Notes: a model not told the origin generated them from the sequence alone. 64,000 bases of DNA from Phreatobacter sp. (GCF_016793595.1 NZ_JAEULY010000015.1:186001-250000), one strand, 5' to 3'. Positions 27,520 through 37,771 are shown, counted from the stretch's first letter. A program made the numbers and translations.

Positions 27520-28566
27520 TCAGCCGACGAGCGCGGCGGCAACCGCGTCGCGGTCGAAGCCCTTGAGGCCGATCACGACCAGCCGGCCGGCGCGGTCCTC
27601 GCCCGGTGTCCAGGCGCGGTCGTAATGGTGCGAGACGCGCCGGCCGACGCCCTGCACGACGAGGCGCATCGGCTTGTCGCCCACCGCCGAGAAGCCCTTC
27701 AGGCGCAGCACGCCGGCGGCTTCCGCCGCCTTGGCGACGCGCGCGGCAAGCTCCTCGGGAGCGGCCACCTTCGGCAGCGGGAAGGCCTCGCTGTCGAAAT
27801 CGTCATGGTCGTGGTCTGCCTCGCTCTCGTGATGCGAGGGGCGCGCGGCGAGATCGGCCTCCGCCGCCGCGCCAAGGCCGATGACCAGAGCGGGTTCGAC
27901 CGCGCCATGCGCCGTCTCGACGATCTTGATCGCCTTGGGCAGGTGCTGGTTGATCTCGTGCTTCACCCGGTTGCGGGTGTCGAGGTCGATGGCATCCGAC
28001 TTGTTGAGCAGGATCAGGTCGGCGCAGAGGATCTGGTCCTCGAACACCTCCTCCAGCGGGTTGTCGTGATCGACCGCGACATCGTCGGCGCGCTGCGCGG
28101 CGAGCGCCTCCGGATCGTCGGCGAAGGTGCCATCGGCCACAGCCGGGCCGTCGACCACGGCGATGACGCCGTCGACCGTGACACGCGCGCGGATGGCCGG
28201 CCAGTTGAAGGCGCTGACCAGCGGCTTCGGCAAGGCGAGGCCGGAAGTCTCGATCAGGATATGCTCTGGCGGATTCGGCCGGTTCAGGAGCTTCTCCAGC
28301 GCCGGCACGAAGTCGTCGGCCACCGTGCAGCAGATGCAGCCGTTGGGCAGTTCGACGATGTCCTCCGCCGTGCAGCCCTCGATGCCGCAGCCGGCGATGA
28401 AGGAGCCGTCGAAGCCGAGATCGCCGAACTCGTTGACGAGCACGGCGATGCGCCGCCCGCCGGCATTCTGCAGCAGGTGACGGACGAGAGTGGTCTTCCC
28501 CGCGCCGAGGAAGCCGGTGACGATGGTGCAGGGAACTTTCGAAAGAGAGGTGCTTGCGGCGGTCAT
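27520..28566 (-). CDS. cobW: CobW-family GTPase
   Basis: 348 residues from the ATG at 28566. G3E metallochaperone GTPase: Walker A TGFLGAGKTT (17-26), the metal motif GCICC (about 75-79), ETSGLALPKP and NKSD guanine specificity. A His/Asp-rich loop (SHHESEADHDHDD) around 235-250 may bind metal. C-terminal CobW domain (about 265-345) is present. Located right before cobN in a riboswitch-led operon, it probably delivers cobalt for CobN, although its exact role is not proven. Confidence 0.94.
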   Translation of the reverse strand: MTAASTSLSKVPCTIVTGFLGAGKTTLVRHLLQNAGGRRIAVLVNEFGDLGFDGSFIAGCGIEGCTAEDIVELPNGCICCTVADDFVPALEKLLNRPNPPEHILIETSGLALPKPLVSAFNWPAIRARVTVDGVIAVVDGPAVADGTFADDPEALAAQRADDVAVDHDNPLEEVFEDQILCADLILLNKSDAIDLDTRNRVKHEINQHLPKAIKIVETAHGAVEPALVIGLGAAAEADLAARPSHHESEADHDHDDFDSEAFPLPKVAAPEELAARVAKAAEAAGVLRLKGFSAVGDKPMRLVVQGVGRRVSHHYDRAWTPGEDRAGRLVVIGLKGFDRDAVAAALVG

Positions 28567-28577
28567 GGCGGTCTCGG

Positions 28578-28997
28578 TCAGCGAAGCGGGGGAATGCGGG
28601 CGACGACGCCCTTGCGGATGATGTCGGGGCGCTCGCGCCAGGTGACGATGCCGTCGCCGGTGGCGCGATACTGGCCGGCGAAGCCGATCAGCGTGGCTGC
28701 GGCCGTGTCGGGGTCGAGGTCGCCATAGACATAGGTCCAGCGGTCCGGCCCCGAGATAGCGACCGTGCAGGGCCGCTTGCAGACCGACAGGCATTCGACC
28801 GGCTCGACGGACAGGTGCGCGAGCGCGGGATCGGCGGCGATGGCATCCTCAAGCGCGGCATGGAGGCGCGCGCCCGGACGCGGCGCGTCGGGATCAGCGC
28901 CCGACGCGCGACAGGTGGTGCAGACCATCAGGCGGATCGCCCCGGGGGGTTCGGCGGTCGGCCCGGTGGCGGGAGCGGGTTGGGTGGCTGTCGTCAT
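28578..28997 (-). CDS. DUF1636 family metal-binding protein
   Basis: 139 residues. Thioredoxin-like ferredoxin fold inferred from four cysteines: VCTTCRASG and VECLSVCKRPC. C-terminal WRERPDIIRKGVVARIPP is characteristic of DUF1636, often found beside cobW. First full-size gene after the cobalamin riboswitch, 11 bases before cobW. Probably an Fe-S or cobalt-handling accessory protein; function is not established. Its own ribosome site is weak, and a short upstream ORF ends 10 bases before its ATG. Confidence 0.85.
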   Translation of the reverse strand: MTTATQPAPATGPTAEPPGAIRLMVCTTCRASGADPDAPRPGARLHAALEDAIAADPALAHLSVEPVECLSVCKRPCTVAISGPDRWTYVYGDLDPDTAAATLIGFAGQYRATGDGIVTWRERPDIIRKGVVARIPPLR

Positions 28998-29007
28998 GGC
29001 GCGCGGC

Positions 29008-29055
29008 TCACCGCATCCGCCACGTGTGGGTCCGAGTGCCGCGCAAGCACGTCAT
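29008..29055 (-). CDS. Possible 15-residue leader peptide ORF downstream of the riboswitch
   Basis: ATG at 29055 with GGAGAA (29061-29066) seven bases upstream; stop TGA 10 bases before the DUF1636 start. Predicted peptide MTCLRGTRTHTWRMR. The ribosome site is better than that of DUF1636, so translation may be coupled through it. No family is known; it may be chance. Confidence 0.35.
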   Translation of the reverse strand: MTCLRGTRTHTWRMR

Positions 29056-29060
29056 GGGCC

Positions 29061-29112
29061 TTCTCCGTCGGTCACGGCCGGCGAGATGCCGGCGAAGCTC
29101 CCAAGGACGGAG
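29061..29112 (-). promoter_or_regulatory. Candidate riboswitch expression platform (ribosome-site sequestration)
   Basis: In the minus-strand RNA, CTCCGTC (from 29112 to 29106) is complementary over 7 bases to GACGGAG (29069 to 29063), which contains the ribosome site of the leader ORF. A GCCGGC-GAGAT-GCCGGC hairpin (29077-29093) lies between them. No U-tract follows, so a translational rather than transcriptional switch is inferred. Confidence 0.4.
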
Positions 29113-29179
29113 CCGGGAATCACCCGGACACAGCCGCCAGCGGAACACCCCGTCCGATGGGCCCATGAGAAGCACTGTT

Positions 29180-29338
29180 GACGGCAGGTCTCCTGGCTCG
29201 CGGGTCTTCTCCGTGCGCCGCCTTCCCGGGTCTTGCCGCCCAGTGGCGTGTGGCGCGCGGATCACCGCTTACAGTTGCGGGGGCAGCCATGGTGTCTCAC
29301 CATGTTCCCTTTTCACCGCCCTTGAAGGCGGCACCGTC
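29180..29338 (-). promoter_or_regulatory. Adenosylcobalamin riboswitch
   Basis: On the minus strand the B12-box region reads GCTGCCCCCGCAACTGTAAG, preceded by AAAAGGGAACATGGTG and followed by CCACTG, GGGAAGG, GAAGACCCGCGAGCCAGGAG and ACCTGCC. The ends pair GACGG (29338-29334) with CCGTC (29184-29180), forming P1. Orientation drives the DUF1636-cobW-cobN-cobG-cobH-cobI-cobJ transcript, which should be shut down when cobalamin is abundant. Confidence 0.95.
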
Positions 29339-29423
29339 GCCCGTAGGACTATCGGCCCGCGCCGGCATTTGCAATGGATGCCCTTCGACCGAAGCCGGAC
29401 CAGACCCCTTGCCCCTTCCCCGC

Positions 29424-29918
29424 ATGACCCTCGTCCTCGGCGGCGCGCGCTCCGGCAAGAGCCGCCACGCCGAAGCGCTGATCGAGGCCGAAACGGCCCC
29501 GTGGACCTATGTCGCGACGGCGCAGGGATGGGACGACGAGATGCGCGCGCGCATCGCCGAGCACAGGGCGCGGCGCAGCGACAGCTGGCGCACGGTGGAC
29601 GCGCCGCTGGAGCTTGCCGCAACGATATCGGCCCATGGCAACACGCCCGTCCTGGTGGATTGCCTGACGCTCTGGCTGACCAATGTCATGCTGGCGGAAC
29701 GTGACATGACCACTGAGCGCGCCGGTCTTGTCGATGCCTGCCGGCGCGCGGCCGGCCCGCTGGTGCTGGTGTCGAACGAGGTCGGCTTCGGCATCGTACC
29801 GGAGAACGCGCTGGCGCGCCGGTTCCGCGACGAGGCCGGGCGGCTGCATCAGGAGCTTGCGGCCATCGCGGACCGCGTGGTTCTGGTGGTCGCGGGAATC
29901 CCGATGCGGGTGAAGTGA
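29424..29918 (+). CDS. cobP: Bifunctional adenosylcobinamide kinase / guanylyltransferase (CobP/CobU)
   Basis: 164 residues from the ATG at 29424. Phosphorylates adenosylcobinamide and then transfers GMP to it. P-loop LGGARSGKSRHAE (5-17), YVATAQGWDDEM, DCLTLWLTN and SNEVGFGIVPEN are diagnostic. No ribosome site is visible before the ATG; the start could lie slightly upstream. Divergent from the riboswitch-led operon. First of cobP-cobO-cobQ. Confidence 0.93.
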   Translation: MTLVLGGARSGKSRHAEALIEAETAPWTYVATAQGWDDEMRARIAEHRARRSDSWRTVDAPLELAATISAHGNTPVLVDCLTLWLTNVMLAERDMTTERAGLVDACRRAAGPLVLVSNEVGFGIVPENALARRFRDEAGRLHQELAAIADRVVLVVAGIPMRVK

Positions 29919-29925
29919 GGCGGCG

Positions 29926-30537
29926 ATGACGACGGAAACCGACGAGGCCGCGCGCCACAAGGCCAAGATGGAGAAGCGCAAGGCGGTGCAGGACGCCGAG
30001 GTCGCCTCGAAAACCCTCGAGAAGGGCCTGCTGATCGTCAATACGGGGCCGGGCAAGGGCAAGTCGACGGCGGCCTTCGGGCTGATCCTCAGGGCGCTCG
30101 GCCATGGCTGGCGCGTCGGCGTCGTGCAGTTCATCAAGGGCGCATGGGACACCGGCGAGCGACGCGCGCTGGAGGCTTTCGGCGAGCGCATCGCCTGGCA
30201 TTCCATGGGCGAGGGTTTCACCTGGGAGACGCAGGACAAGGCCCGCGACATCGCCGCCGCCACGCGCGCCTTCGACAAGGCGAAGGAACTGATGGCCGAC
30301 CCGACCATCGGCCTCCTCGTGCTGGACGAAATGAACATCGCGCTGCGCTACGACTACCTGCCGCTGGCGGAGGTCGTGGAGACGCTGAAGAACCGGCGAG
30401 ACGGCCTGCATGTCGTCGTGACGGGGCGGAACGCCAAGCCGGAACTGATCGAGGCCGCCGACCTCGTCACCGAGATGGGGCAGGTGAAGCACCATTTCGC
30501 CGCCGGGGTGAAGGCGCAGAAGGGCATCGAGTTCTAG
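29926..30537 (+). CDS. cobO: Cob(I)yrinic acid a,c-diamide adenosyltransferase CobO
   Basis: 203 residues. Transfers adenosyl from ATP to Co(I) corrinoid (CobA/BtuR family). P-loop NTGPGKGKSTAAFG (39-52), VVQFIKGAW, LVLDEMNIALRY and TGRNAKPELIEAADLVTEM. Spaced 7 bases after cobP and 3 bases before cobQ, so cotranscribed. Confidence 0.95.
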   Translation: MTTETDEAARHKAKMEKRKAVQDAEVASKTLEKGLLIVNTGPGKGKSTAAFGLILRALGHGWRVGVVQFIKGAWDTGERRALEAFGERIAWHSMGEGFTWETQDKARDIAAATRAFDKAKELMADPTIGLLVLDEMNIALRYDYLPLAEVVETLKNRRDGLHVVVTGRNAKPELIEAADLVTEMGQVKHHFAAGVKAQKGIEF

Positions 30538-30540
30538 ATC

Positions 30541-32004
30541 ATGACGCGCCGCCTGATGATCCAGGGCACCGGCTCCGACGTCGGCAAGTCGCTGCTGGTG
30601 GCGGGGCTGGCGCGCCTGTTCGCGCGGCGCGGCCTGAAGGTCCGGCCGTTCAAGCCGCAGAACATGTCCAACAACGCGGCGGTGACCGCCGATGGCGGCG
30701 AGATCGGCCGGGCACAGGCGCTGCAGGCGCGCGCGGCGGGTATCGCGCCCAGCGTTCACATGAACCCGGTGCTCCTGAAGCCGCAGAGCGAGGTTGGCTC
30801 GCAGGTCATCGTGCAGGGCAAGCGGGTCGGCGCGGCGAAAGCGCGGGAATTTCAGGACTGGAAGCCGCGCCTCTTGGAAGCGGTGCTCGATTCCTACGCG
30901 CGCCTTTCGGCAGAAGCCGATCTGATGCTGGTCGAAGGCGCCGGCTCGGCCTCGGAGGTCAATCTGCGCGCGCGCGACATCGCCAATATGGGCTTTGCCG
31001 AAGCCGCGCGCGTGCCGGTCGTGCTCGTCGGCGACATCGACAGGGGCGGCGTGATTGCGAGCCTCGTCGGCACGAAGGCGGTGATTTCGCCGGAGGATGC
31101 GGCTTTGGTCCACGGCTTCATCGTCAACCGCTTCCGGGGTGATCCCGCGCTGTTCGCGGATGGCATGCATTTCGTTGCCGAACGCACCGGCTGGACCGCC
31201 ATCGGACTTGTGCCGCATTTCCCCGACGCCGCGCGCCTGCCGGCCGAGGACATTCTCGGCCTCAGGGCCGGGTTCGGCGAAGCGCGCGCGGGGAGCCCGG
31301 TGATCGCCGTGCCGGTCATGCCGCGCATCGCCAATTTCGACGATCTCGACCCGCTCAAGGCCGAGGCCGGCGTGGAGGTGCGGCTCATCGAGGCCGGCCA
31401 GCCGCTTCCGGCCGAGGCGGCGCTGGTGCTGCTGCCGGGGTCGAAGACCACCATTGACGACCTTCTGTTCCTGCGTGAGCAGGGCTGGGACATCGACATC
31501 GCCGCTCATGTCAGGCGCGGCGGGCGGGTGCTCGGCATTTGCGGCGGCTACCAGATGCTTGGGCGGACCATCGCGGACCCCAACGGCATCGAGGGGGCAG
31601 CGCGCACGGTACCGGGCCTCGGCCTCATCGCCGCCGATACCGTGCTGACCGGCGACAAGAGCCTCGTCGCGGTGACGGGCACGGCCGGCGGCGCGGCCTT
31701 CTCCGGCTATGAGATGCATCTCGGCGTCACGACGGGCGAGGACTGTGCGCGGCCCTTCGCAATGCTGTCGGACGGACGAGGCGACGGCGCGGTCTCGGCG
31801 GATGGCCGGGTCGCGGGAACCTATGTCCACGGCCTGTTTGCAGATGACGGCATGCGCCGGGCGTTCCTGTCGGCACTGGGTGCGGAGACCAGCAACCTCG
31901 CCTATGAGGCCATGGTCGACGCGGTGCTTGACCGCTTCGCCGACCACCTCGCGGCTCATCTCGACATCGACAGGCTGTGGACCATCGCGGGCGAGACTGT
32001 CTGA
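30541..32004 (+). CDS. cobQ: Cobyric acid synthase CobQ
   Basis: 487 residues. Amidates positions b, d, e and g of adenosylcobyrinic a,c-diamide. N-terminal dethiobiotin-synthetase-like ATP domain ([39 protein letters not shown]) and C-terminal glutamine amidotransferase with nucleophile in [10 protein letters not shown] (Cys about 333) and His in GTYVHGLF (about 427). Converges on the aldehyde dehydrogenase gene across a hairpin. Confidence 0.95.
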   Translation: MTRRLMIQGTGSDVGKSLLVAGLARLFARRGLKVRPFKPQNMSNNAAVTADGGEIGRAQALQARAAGIAPSVHMNPVLLKPQSEVGSQVIVQGKRVGAAKAREFQDWKPRLLEAVLDSYARLSAEADLMLVEGAGSASEVNLRARDIANMGFAEAARVPVVLVGDIDRGGVIASLVGTKAVISPEDAALVHGFIVNRFRGDPALFADGMHFVAERTGWTAIGLVPHFPDAARLPAEDILGLRAGFGEARAGSPVIAVPVMPRIANFDDLDPLKAEAGVEVRLIEAGQPLPAEAALVLLPGSKTTIDDLLFLREQGWDIDIAAHVRRGGRVLGICGGYQMLGRTIADPNGIEGAARTVPGLGLIAADTVLTGDKSLVAVTGTAGGAAFSGYEMHLGVTTGEDCARPFAMLSDGRGDGAVSADGRVAGTYVHGLFADDGMRRAFLSALGAETSNLAYEAMVDAVLDRFADHLAAHLDIDRLWTIAGETV

Positions 32005-32021
32005 GGCACCCCGAAACGAAA

Positions 32022-32044
32022 CCGGGCGGCACGAGGCCGCCCGG
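32022..32044 (-). terminator. Hairpin between convergent cobQ and the aldehyde dehydrogenase gene
   Basis: A 9-bp perfect stem CCGGGCGGC / GCCGCCCGG with a 5-base loop. On the minus strand it is followed by TTTCGTTTCGG, a modest T-tract, so it mainly terminates the aldehyde dehydrogenase gene. On the plus strand no T-tract follows, but it may still help end cobQ. Confidence 0.6.
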
Positions 32045-32070
32045 AATCAGATACTCTCAGGGCGAAAGGC

Positions 32071-33501
32071 TCAGGCGGCGCCGTAGCCGACCGTGCCCTT
32101 GATCTCGAGGAATTCCTCGAGGCCGAAATCGGCATATTCGCGGCCGTTGCCGGACTGCTTGTAGCCGCCGAAGGGCGCGCCGCCGTCCCAGGCGGGATAG
32201 TTGATGTAGACGTTGCCCGACCGCATCTTCGAGGCGAGCTTGCGCGCCTTGTCGATGGAGCCCGACTGCACGTAGGAGGCAAGCCCGTAGGGCGTGTCGT
32301 TGGCGCGGTCGACGATCTCGTCCTCGCTCTTGTAGGGCAGGATCGACAGCACCGGCCCGAAGATTTCCTCGCGCGCGATGGTCATGTCGTCGGTGACGCC
32401 GGCGAAGACGGTCGGGCGCACGTAGTAGCCGCGGTTCAGCTCCTCCGGGCGGCCGGGACCGCCGGTGACGAGCTCCGCGCCTTCCTTGATCCCCGCCTCG
32501 ATCAGCTTCTGGATCTTGTTGTACTGAATCTCGCTGACCACCGGACCCATCCAGGTGTCGTCGAGCGTCGGCGAACCGACCTTCAGCTTCTCGGCGGTCT
32601 CCTTGGCGACCTGCTTGGCTTCGTCGTGCCTGTCGGCCGGCACGAACATGCGGGTCGGAGCGTTACAGGACTGGCCGGAATTGCGCATCATGCCCTCGAC
32701 GCCGAGCTTCACCGCCTTGGCGAGGTCGGCATCGGGCAGGATGATGTTGGCCGACTTGCCGCCGAGCTCCTGATGGACGCGCTTGACGGTATCGGCCGCC
32801 GCCTTGGCGACGAGGATGCCGGCGCGGGTCGAGCCGGTGAACGAGACCATGTCGACGCCGGGATGGCGGGCAATCGCCTCGCCCACGGTCGGCCCATCGC
32901 CGTTGACGAGGTTGAACACGCCCTTCGGCACGCCGGCGGCATGCATGACCTCGGCGAAGATGATGGCGTTGATCGGCGCCACTTCGGACGGCTTCAGGAC
33001 CATGGTGCAGCCGGCGGCAAGCGCCGGGGCGACCTTGCACATGATCTGGTTGATCGGCCAGTTCCACGGCGTGATCATGCCGACGACGCCGATCGCCTCC
33101 TTGGCGATCAGGGTCGAGCCGCGCAATTCCTCGAACTCGAAGTTCTCGAGCGTCTCGATCATCTTGGCGAGATGGGCCGTGCCCATGCCGGCCTGCGCCG
33201 TGTGCGCGAGCTTCTTCGGTGCGCCCATCTCCTTCGACAGCGCATCGGCGATGTCGGCATAGCGCGCCTTGTAGGCCTCGGCGACCTTGCGCATCAGCGC
33301 GAGGCGCTCTTCCTTGGTGGTCTGCGAGAAGGTCTTGAAGGCTTCGCGCGCGGCCTTCACCGCCTTGTCCACGTCGGCCTCGGTGCCGAGCGCGATGGTG
33401 GCGAAAGCCTCCTCGGTGGACGGGTCGATCACGTCGATGGTCGCGCTGCCGGTCGGCGCAACCCACTCGCCGTTGATGTAGAATTTCAGGTTGTTCGACA
33501 T
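32071..33501 (-). CDS. NAD(P)-dependent aldehyde dehydrogenase
   Basis: 476 residues from the ATG at 33501. ALDH superfamily: cofactor and oxyanion Asn in TPWNWPINQ, general base Glu in HQELGGKSANI (about 245), catalytic Cys in NSGQSCNAPTR (about 278), EEIFGPVL, and C-terminal FGGYKQSGNGRE. Oxidises an unknown aldehyde. The frame is open much further upstream, but the sequence before MSNNLKFYINGEW is not ALDH-like. It lies 212 bases downstream of an orphan TRAP binding protein on the same strand, with a terminator between. Confidence 0.92.
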   Translation of the reverse strand: MSNNLKFYINGEWVAPTGSATIDVIDPSTEEAFATIALGTEADVDKAVKAAREAFKTFSQTTKEERLALMRKVAEAYKARYADIADALSKEMGAPKKLAHTAQAGMGTAHLAKMIETLENFEFEELRGSTLIAKEAIGVVGMITPWNWPINQIMCKVAPALAAGCTMVLKPSEVAPINAIIFAEVMHAAGVPKGVFNLVNGDGPTVGEAIARHPGVDMVSFTGSTRAGILVAKAAADTVKRVHQELGGKSANIILPDADLAKAVKLGVEGMMRNSGQSCNAPTRMFVPADRHDEAKQVAKETAEKLKVGSPTLDDTWMGPVVSEIQYNKIQKLIEAGIKEGAELVTGGPGRPEELNRGYYVRPTVFAGVTDDMTIAREEIFGPVLSILPYKSEDEIVDRANDTPYGLASYVQSGSIDKARKLASKMRSGNVYINYPAWDGGAPFGGYKQSGNGREYADFGLEEFLEIKGTVGYGAA

Positions 33502-33652
33502 CGCCTTCGTCCTCCAAACGCGCTTTATGGCCCCGATCATGCCGAATTCGGAGATGGGGCGCAGAACCTGCCACCATTCCGGGACAAAAAGCCAGAGCCG
33601 AGCCCCGTTTTTCCGGCAGGGCTCCCTTCCGCTGTCGCACCCCTTGCGGAGG

Positions 33653-33689
33653 CCCCAAAAGCAAAGGGCCGCGCTCGTCGCGCGGCCCT
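33653..33689 (-). terminator. Intrinsic terminator after the TRAP binding protein gene
   Basis: A 10-bp perfect stem AGGGCCGCGC / GCGCGGCCCT (33665-33689) with loop TCGTC, followed on the minus strand by TTTGCTTTTGG. It lies 24 bases past the stop of the TRAP gene. Confidence 0.8.
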
Positions 33690-33713
33690 CCACCCGTGGA
33701 ACTGAAGTTCCGA

Positions 33714-34820
<1,107 letters not shown>

Positions 34821-35077
34821 TCAGAAGCGAAAAGCCGGATTCCCGGCACAGTTCAGCGGAGGGGCCATAAGCCTGATGCCGGGGCAAATCAGCAATGCCC
34901 TGCCCGCATGGCTGCCACCCGTGTCAACTTTCGTCTAGTCGGGAGCCCCTTCGGATCGACGCCCGCCATACGGGCCTCCCGTGGCCGTTCGGCACGCTGG
35001 CGTGCAACGCGCCAACGCCTATAGTGGCGTGAAACGACAAGAAAAACGGCCGTCGAATGCGGCTTGGGGAGAACGCG

Positions 35078-35869
35078 ATGGATGGGGCAGGCGCCTGTTC
35101 CGAACGGTTCATGCTGGTTGGCCCTGACCGCGTCTTCTACGCCGGGTTGCTCGGCCGGCCGCGACGCCGCACCCTCGGTTCCTTCGTCCTCTTCGCCTCG
35201 ATGGAAGGCCGCCTGTGCCTGACGGTCTCCGGACAGCCGAGCCGATGGGTCGAGGCCGCGGTGCTGCCCGCCTATGCCGAGCATACGATCGAGAGCGAAC
35301 ACCCGCACGCCATCGGCATCCTGATCGAGCCGGAGACGGTGGACGCGGCGGCGCTCGCGCAATTGCAGGCCGAGGCCCTCGCGACCGACGAAGCCCGCCT
35401 CGCCGGCCGCATCCGCGACGCCTATGCGACGCTCCGCGCGACGCCCCTGAAGCACGAGATGACCACGGAGGCCTTCGACCGGGTGGCGCTCGGCGCGCCG
35501 CTCGCGCGCCGCGACATCGACCCGCGCATCGCCCGCGTCGTCGCCATGCTGCACGCCCGCCCCGGCGACGCGCTGACCGCCTCGGACTGCGCAGGGGAAG
35601 TGAACCTGTCGGTCTCGCGCTTCCTGCATCTGTTCAAGCAGGAGACGGGGTTCGCCTTCCGCGCCGTGCGGGCCTGGAAGCGGGCGCGGCACCTGCTCAA
35701 CTACGCCAACGCCACGATCAACATGGCGCATCTCGCCCTCGATATCGGCTACCCGGACTCGACCCATTTCTCCCATTCGATCCGGCGCTTCTACGGGCTC
35801 CAGCCGCGCGCGATCTTCTCCGGCTCCCGGCGTCTCGAAATCTTCCGCAACGACCCCGCCGAGGCATGA
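35078..35869 (+). CDS. AraC-family transcriptional regulator
   Basis: 263 residues from the ATG at 35078 (GGGGAG six bases upstream). An N-terminal sensing region (about 1-155) of no clear subfamily is followed by a double HTH (about 160-260): LTASDCAGEVNLSVSRFLHLFKQ-type helix, then ALDIGYPDSTHFSHSIRRFYG, the classical AraC signature. It is divergent from the TRAP gene and 76 bases before the acyl-CoA dehydrogenase operon, so it may control either. Confidence 0.88.
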   Translation: MDGAGACSERFMLVGPDRVFYAGLLGRPRRRTLGSFVLFASMEGRLCLTVSGQPSRWVEAAVLPAYAEHTIESEHPHAIGILIEPETVDAAALAQLQAEALATDEARLAGRIRDAYATLRATPLKHEMTTEAFDRVALGAPLARRDIDPRIARVVAMLHARPGDALTASDCAGEVNLSVSRFLHLFKQETGFAFRAVRAWKRARHLLNYANATINMAHLALDIGYPDSTHFSHSIRRFYGLQPRAIFSGSRRLEIFRNDPAEA

Positions 35870-35945
35870 CCAGTTCACGCAAGAAGACGGGACCGCGTCG
35901 GCCCTAGCCTTGCCGGCAGGCCCCCATCACCAGACGGAATCCGCC

Positions 35946-37106
35946 ATGCTGTTCACCGCCGAGCACGAGGAGGTCCGCCGGACGCTCCAGAAATTCATCG
36001 CCAGCGAGGTGAACCCGAACGTCGACGCCTGGGAGGAAGCCGGACGCTTCCCCGCGCACGACCTGTTCAAGAAGATGGGCGATCTCGGGCTTCTCGGCCT
36101 CAACAAGCCGGTCGAGTATGGCGGCATGGGGCTCGATTATTCCTACGCGATCCTGATGGCGGAGGAGCTCGGCGGCATCACCTGCGGCGGCGTGCCCATG
36201 GGCATCGGCGTGCAGACGGACATGGCGACGCCGGCGCTCGCCCGTTTCGGCTCGGACGAACTCAGGCGCGAGTTCCTCGCCCCCGCGATCAGCGGGGACT
36301 ATGTCGCCTGCATCGGCGTCTCGGAGCCGGGCGCGGGCTCCGACGTCGCCTCGGTCAAGACGACCGCCCGCTCCGACGGGGACGACTACGTCATTTCCGG
36401 CGGCAAGATGTGGATCACCAACGGCGCGCAGGCCGACTGGATCTGCCTCCTCGCCAATACCGGCGAGGGCCCGGTCCATCGCAACAAGTCGCTGATCTGC
36501 GTGCCGATGAAGGAGAAGGGCGTCACCGTCGCGCGCACGCTCGACAAGCTCGGCATGCGCTCCTCGGACACCGCGCAGATCTTCTTCGACGAGGTGCGCG
36601 TGCCGAAGAAGAACCGCGTCGGCGAGGAGGGCAAGGGCTTCACCTACCAGATGATGCAGTTCCAGGAGGAGCGGCTGTGGGGGGCGGCGGCCAAGCTGAA
36701 GCCGGCCGAGCGGATCATCGACCAGACCATCGAGTATACGAGCGGCCGCAAGGCGTTCGGCCGCTCGATCCTGGACAATCAGGTGGTTCATTTCCGCCTT
36801 GCGGAACTCAAGACCGAAGTGGAGCTGCTGCGCTCCCTCGTCTATCGGGCCGCCGAGCAGCTTGTCGCGGGCGAGGACATGACCACGCTCGCCTCGATGG
36901 CGAAGCTCAAGGCCGGGCGGCTCGGCCGCGAGGTCGGCGACAGCTGCATGCAGTACTGGGGCGGCATGGGCTACATGAACGAGACGCCCGTCACCCGCTA
37001 CTACCGCGACTCGCGCCTCACCTCGATCGCCGGCGGCGCCGACGAGGTGATGCTGTCCATCATCTCCAAGGCCATGGGCACGCTGCCCGGCATGAGCAAC
37101 CGATGA
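35946..37106 (+). CDS. Acyl-CoA dehydrogenase (first of two in the locus)
   Basis: 386 residues from the ATG at 35946. FAD flavoprotein introducing the alpha-beta double bond in an acyl-CoA, with electrons passing to ETF. Signature GVSEPGAGSDVASVKTTA (about 125-142), WITNGAQADW, GRKAFGRSILDNQ, and C-terminal YRDSRLTSIAGGADEVML. Chain-length or branch specificity cannot be read. First gene of the run and overlaps the GST start by four bases (ATGA). Confidence 0.92.
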   Translation: MLFTAEHEEVRRTLQKFIASEVNPNVDAWEEAGRFPAHDLFKKMGDLGLLGLNKPVEYGGMGLDYSYAILMAEELGGITCGGVPMGIGVQTDMATPALARFGSDELRREFLAPAISGDYVACIGVSEPGAGSDVASVKTTARSDGDDYVISGGKMWITNGAQADWICLLANTGEGPVHRNKSLICVPMKEKGVTVARTLDKLGMRSSDTAQIFFDEVRVPKKNRVGEEGKGFTYQMMQFQEERLWGAAAKLKPAERIIDQTIEYTSGRKAFGRSILDNQVVHFRLAELKTEVELLRSLVYRAAEQLVAGEDMTTLASMAKLKAGRLGREVGDSCMQYWGGMGYMNETPVTRYYRDSRLTSIAGGADEVMLSIISKAMGTLPGMSNR

Positions 37107-37771
37107 TCACCCTCTATCACTGCCTCTCCGCCCGCTCGTTCCGGCCACTCTGGCTGCTGGAGGAGATGCAGCTTCCCTACGATCTGAAGGTGCTGCCCTT
37201 CCCGCCGCGCGCCGCGGCGAAGGAGTATTTCGAGATCAACGTGCTCGGCACCGTGCCCTTCCTGATCGACGGCGAGACGCGCATGAGCGAGTCCGCCGCG
37301 ATCTGCGAATACCTCACCATCAAGCACGGCCCGACGCCCCTTGCCGTCACGCCCGACGAGAAGGATTTCGGCCTCTGGCTCAACTGGCTGCATCATAGCG
37401 ACGCGACGCTGACCTTCCCGCAGACGCTGGTGCTGCGCTATGCGCGCTTCGAGCCGCCGGAGCGCCGCCAGCCGCAGGTCGCCGAGGACTACGCCAAATG
37501 GTTCCTCGGCCGACTGCGCATGCTGGATGCCCACCTTCTCGCCAATGAATGGCTGGCGGCCGGTCGTTTCACGGCCGCCGACGTCACCATCGGCTATGCG
37601 CTGATGCTGGCCGAAGTGCTGGGCCTGTCGAAGGAGTTCCAGCCGCAGACGGCCGCCTACTGGGCGCGGCTGAAGGCGCGCGACGGCTTCAAGCGCGCGC
37701 TGGCCGCCCAGCAGAAGGCGGCTGATGCGCAGGGCATTCCGCCGATCTTCCCGACGGCCAAGGCGGGGTAG
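37103..37771 (+). CDS. Glutathione S-transferase-like protein
   Basis: 222 residues. N-terminal thioredoxin fold (about 1-80) with candidate catalytic Ser in CLSARSFRPLWLLEE, cis-Pro in GTVPFLIDG and glutathione-binding SESAAICEYL; C-terminal helical domain follows (about 90-205). Its start overlaps the acyl-CoA dehydrogenase stop (ATGA), so it is translationally coupled to a beta-oxidation-type operon, where a GST is not expected. It might isomerise or reduce a pathway intermediate; the role is unknown. Confidence 0.88.
   Translation: MITLYHCLSARSFRPLWLLEEMQLPYDLKVLPFPPRAAAKEYFEINVLGTVPFLIDGETRMSESAAICEYLTIKHGPTPLAVTPDEKDFGLWLNWLHHSDATLTFPQTLVLRYARFEPPERRQPQVAEDYAKWFLGRLRMLDAHLLANEWLAAGRFTAADVTIGYALMLAEVLGLSKEFQPQTAAYWARLKARDGFKRALAAQQKAADAQGIPPIFPTAKAG

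Noticed and set aside
29686..31959. 757-residue minus-strand open frame
   Set aside because: Antisense to cobP, cobO and cobQ, all with clear motifs.
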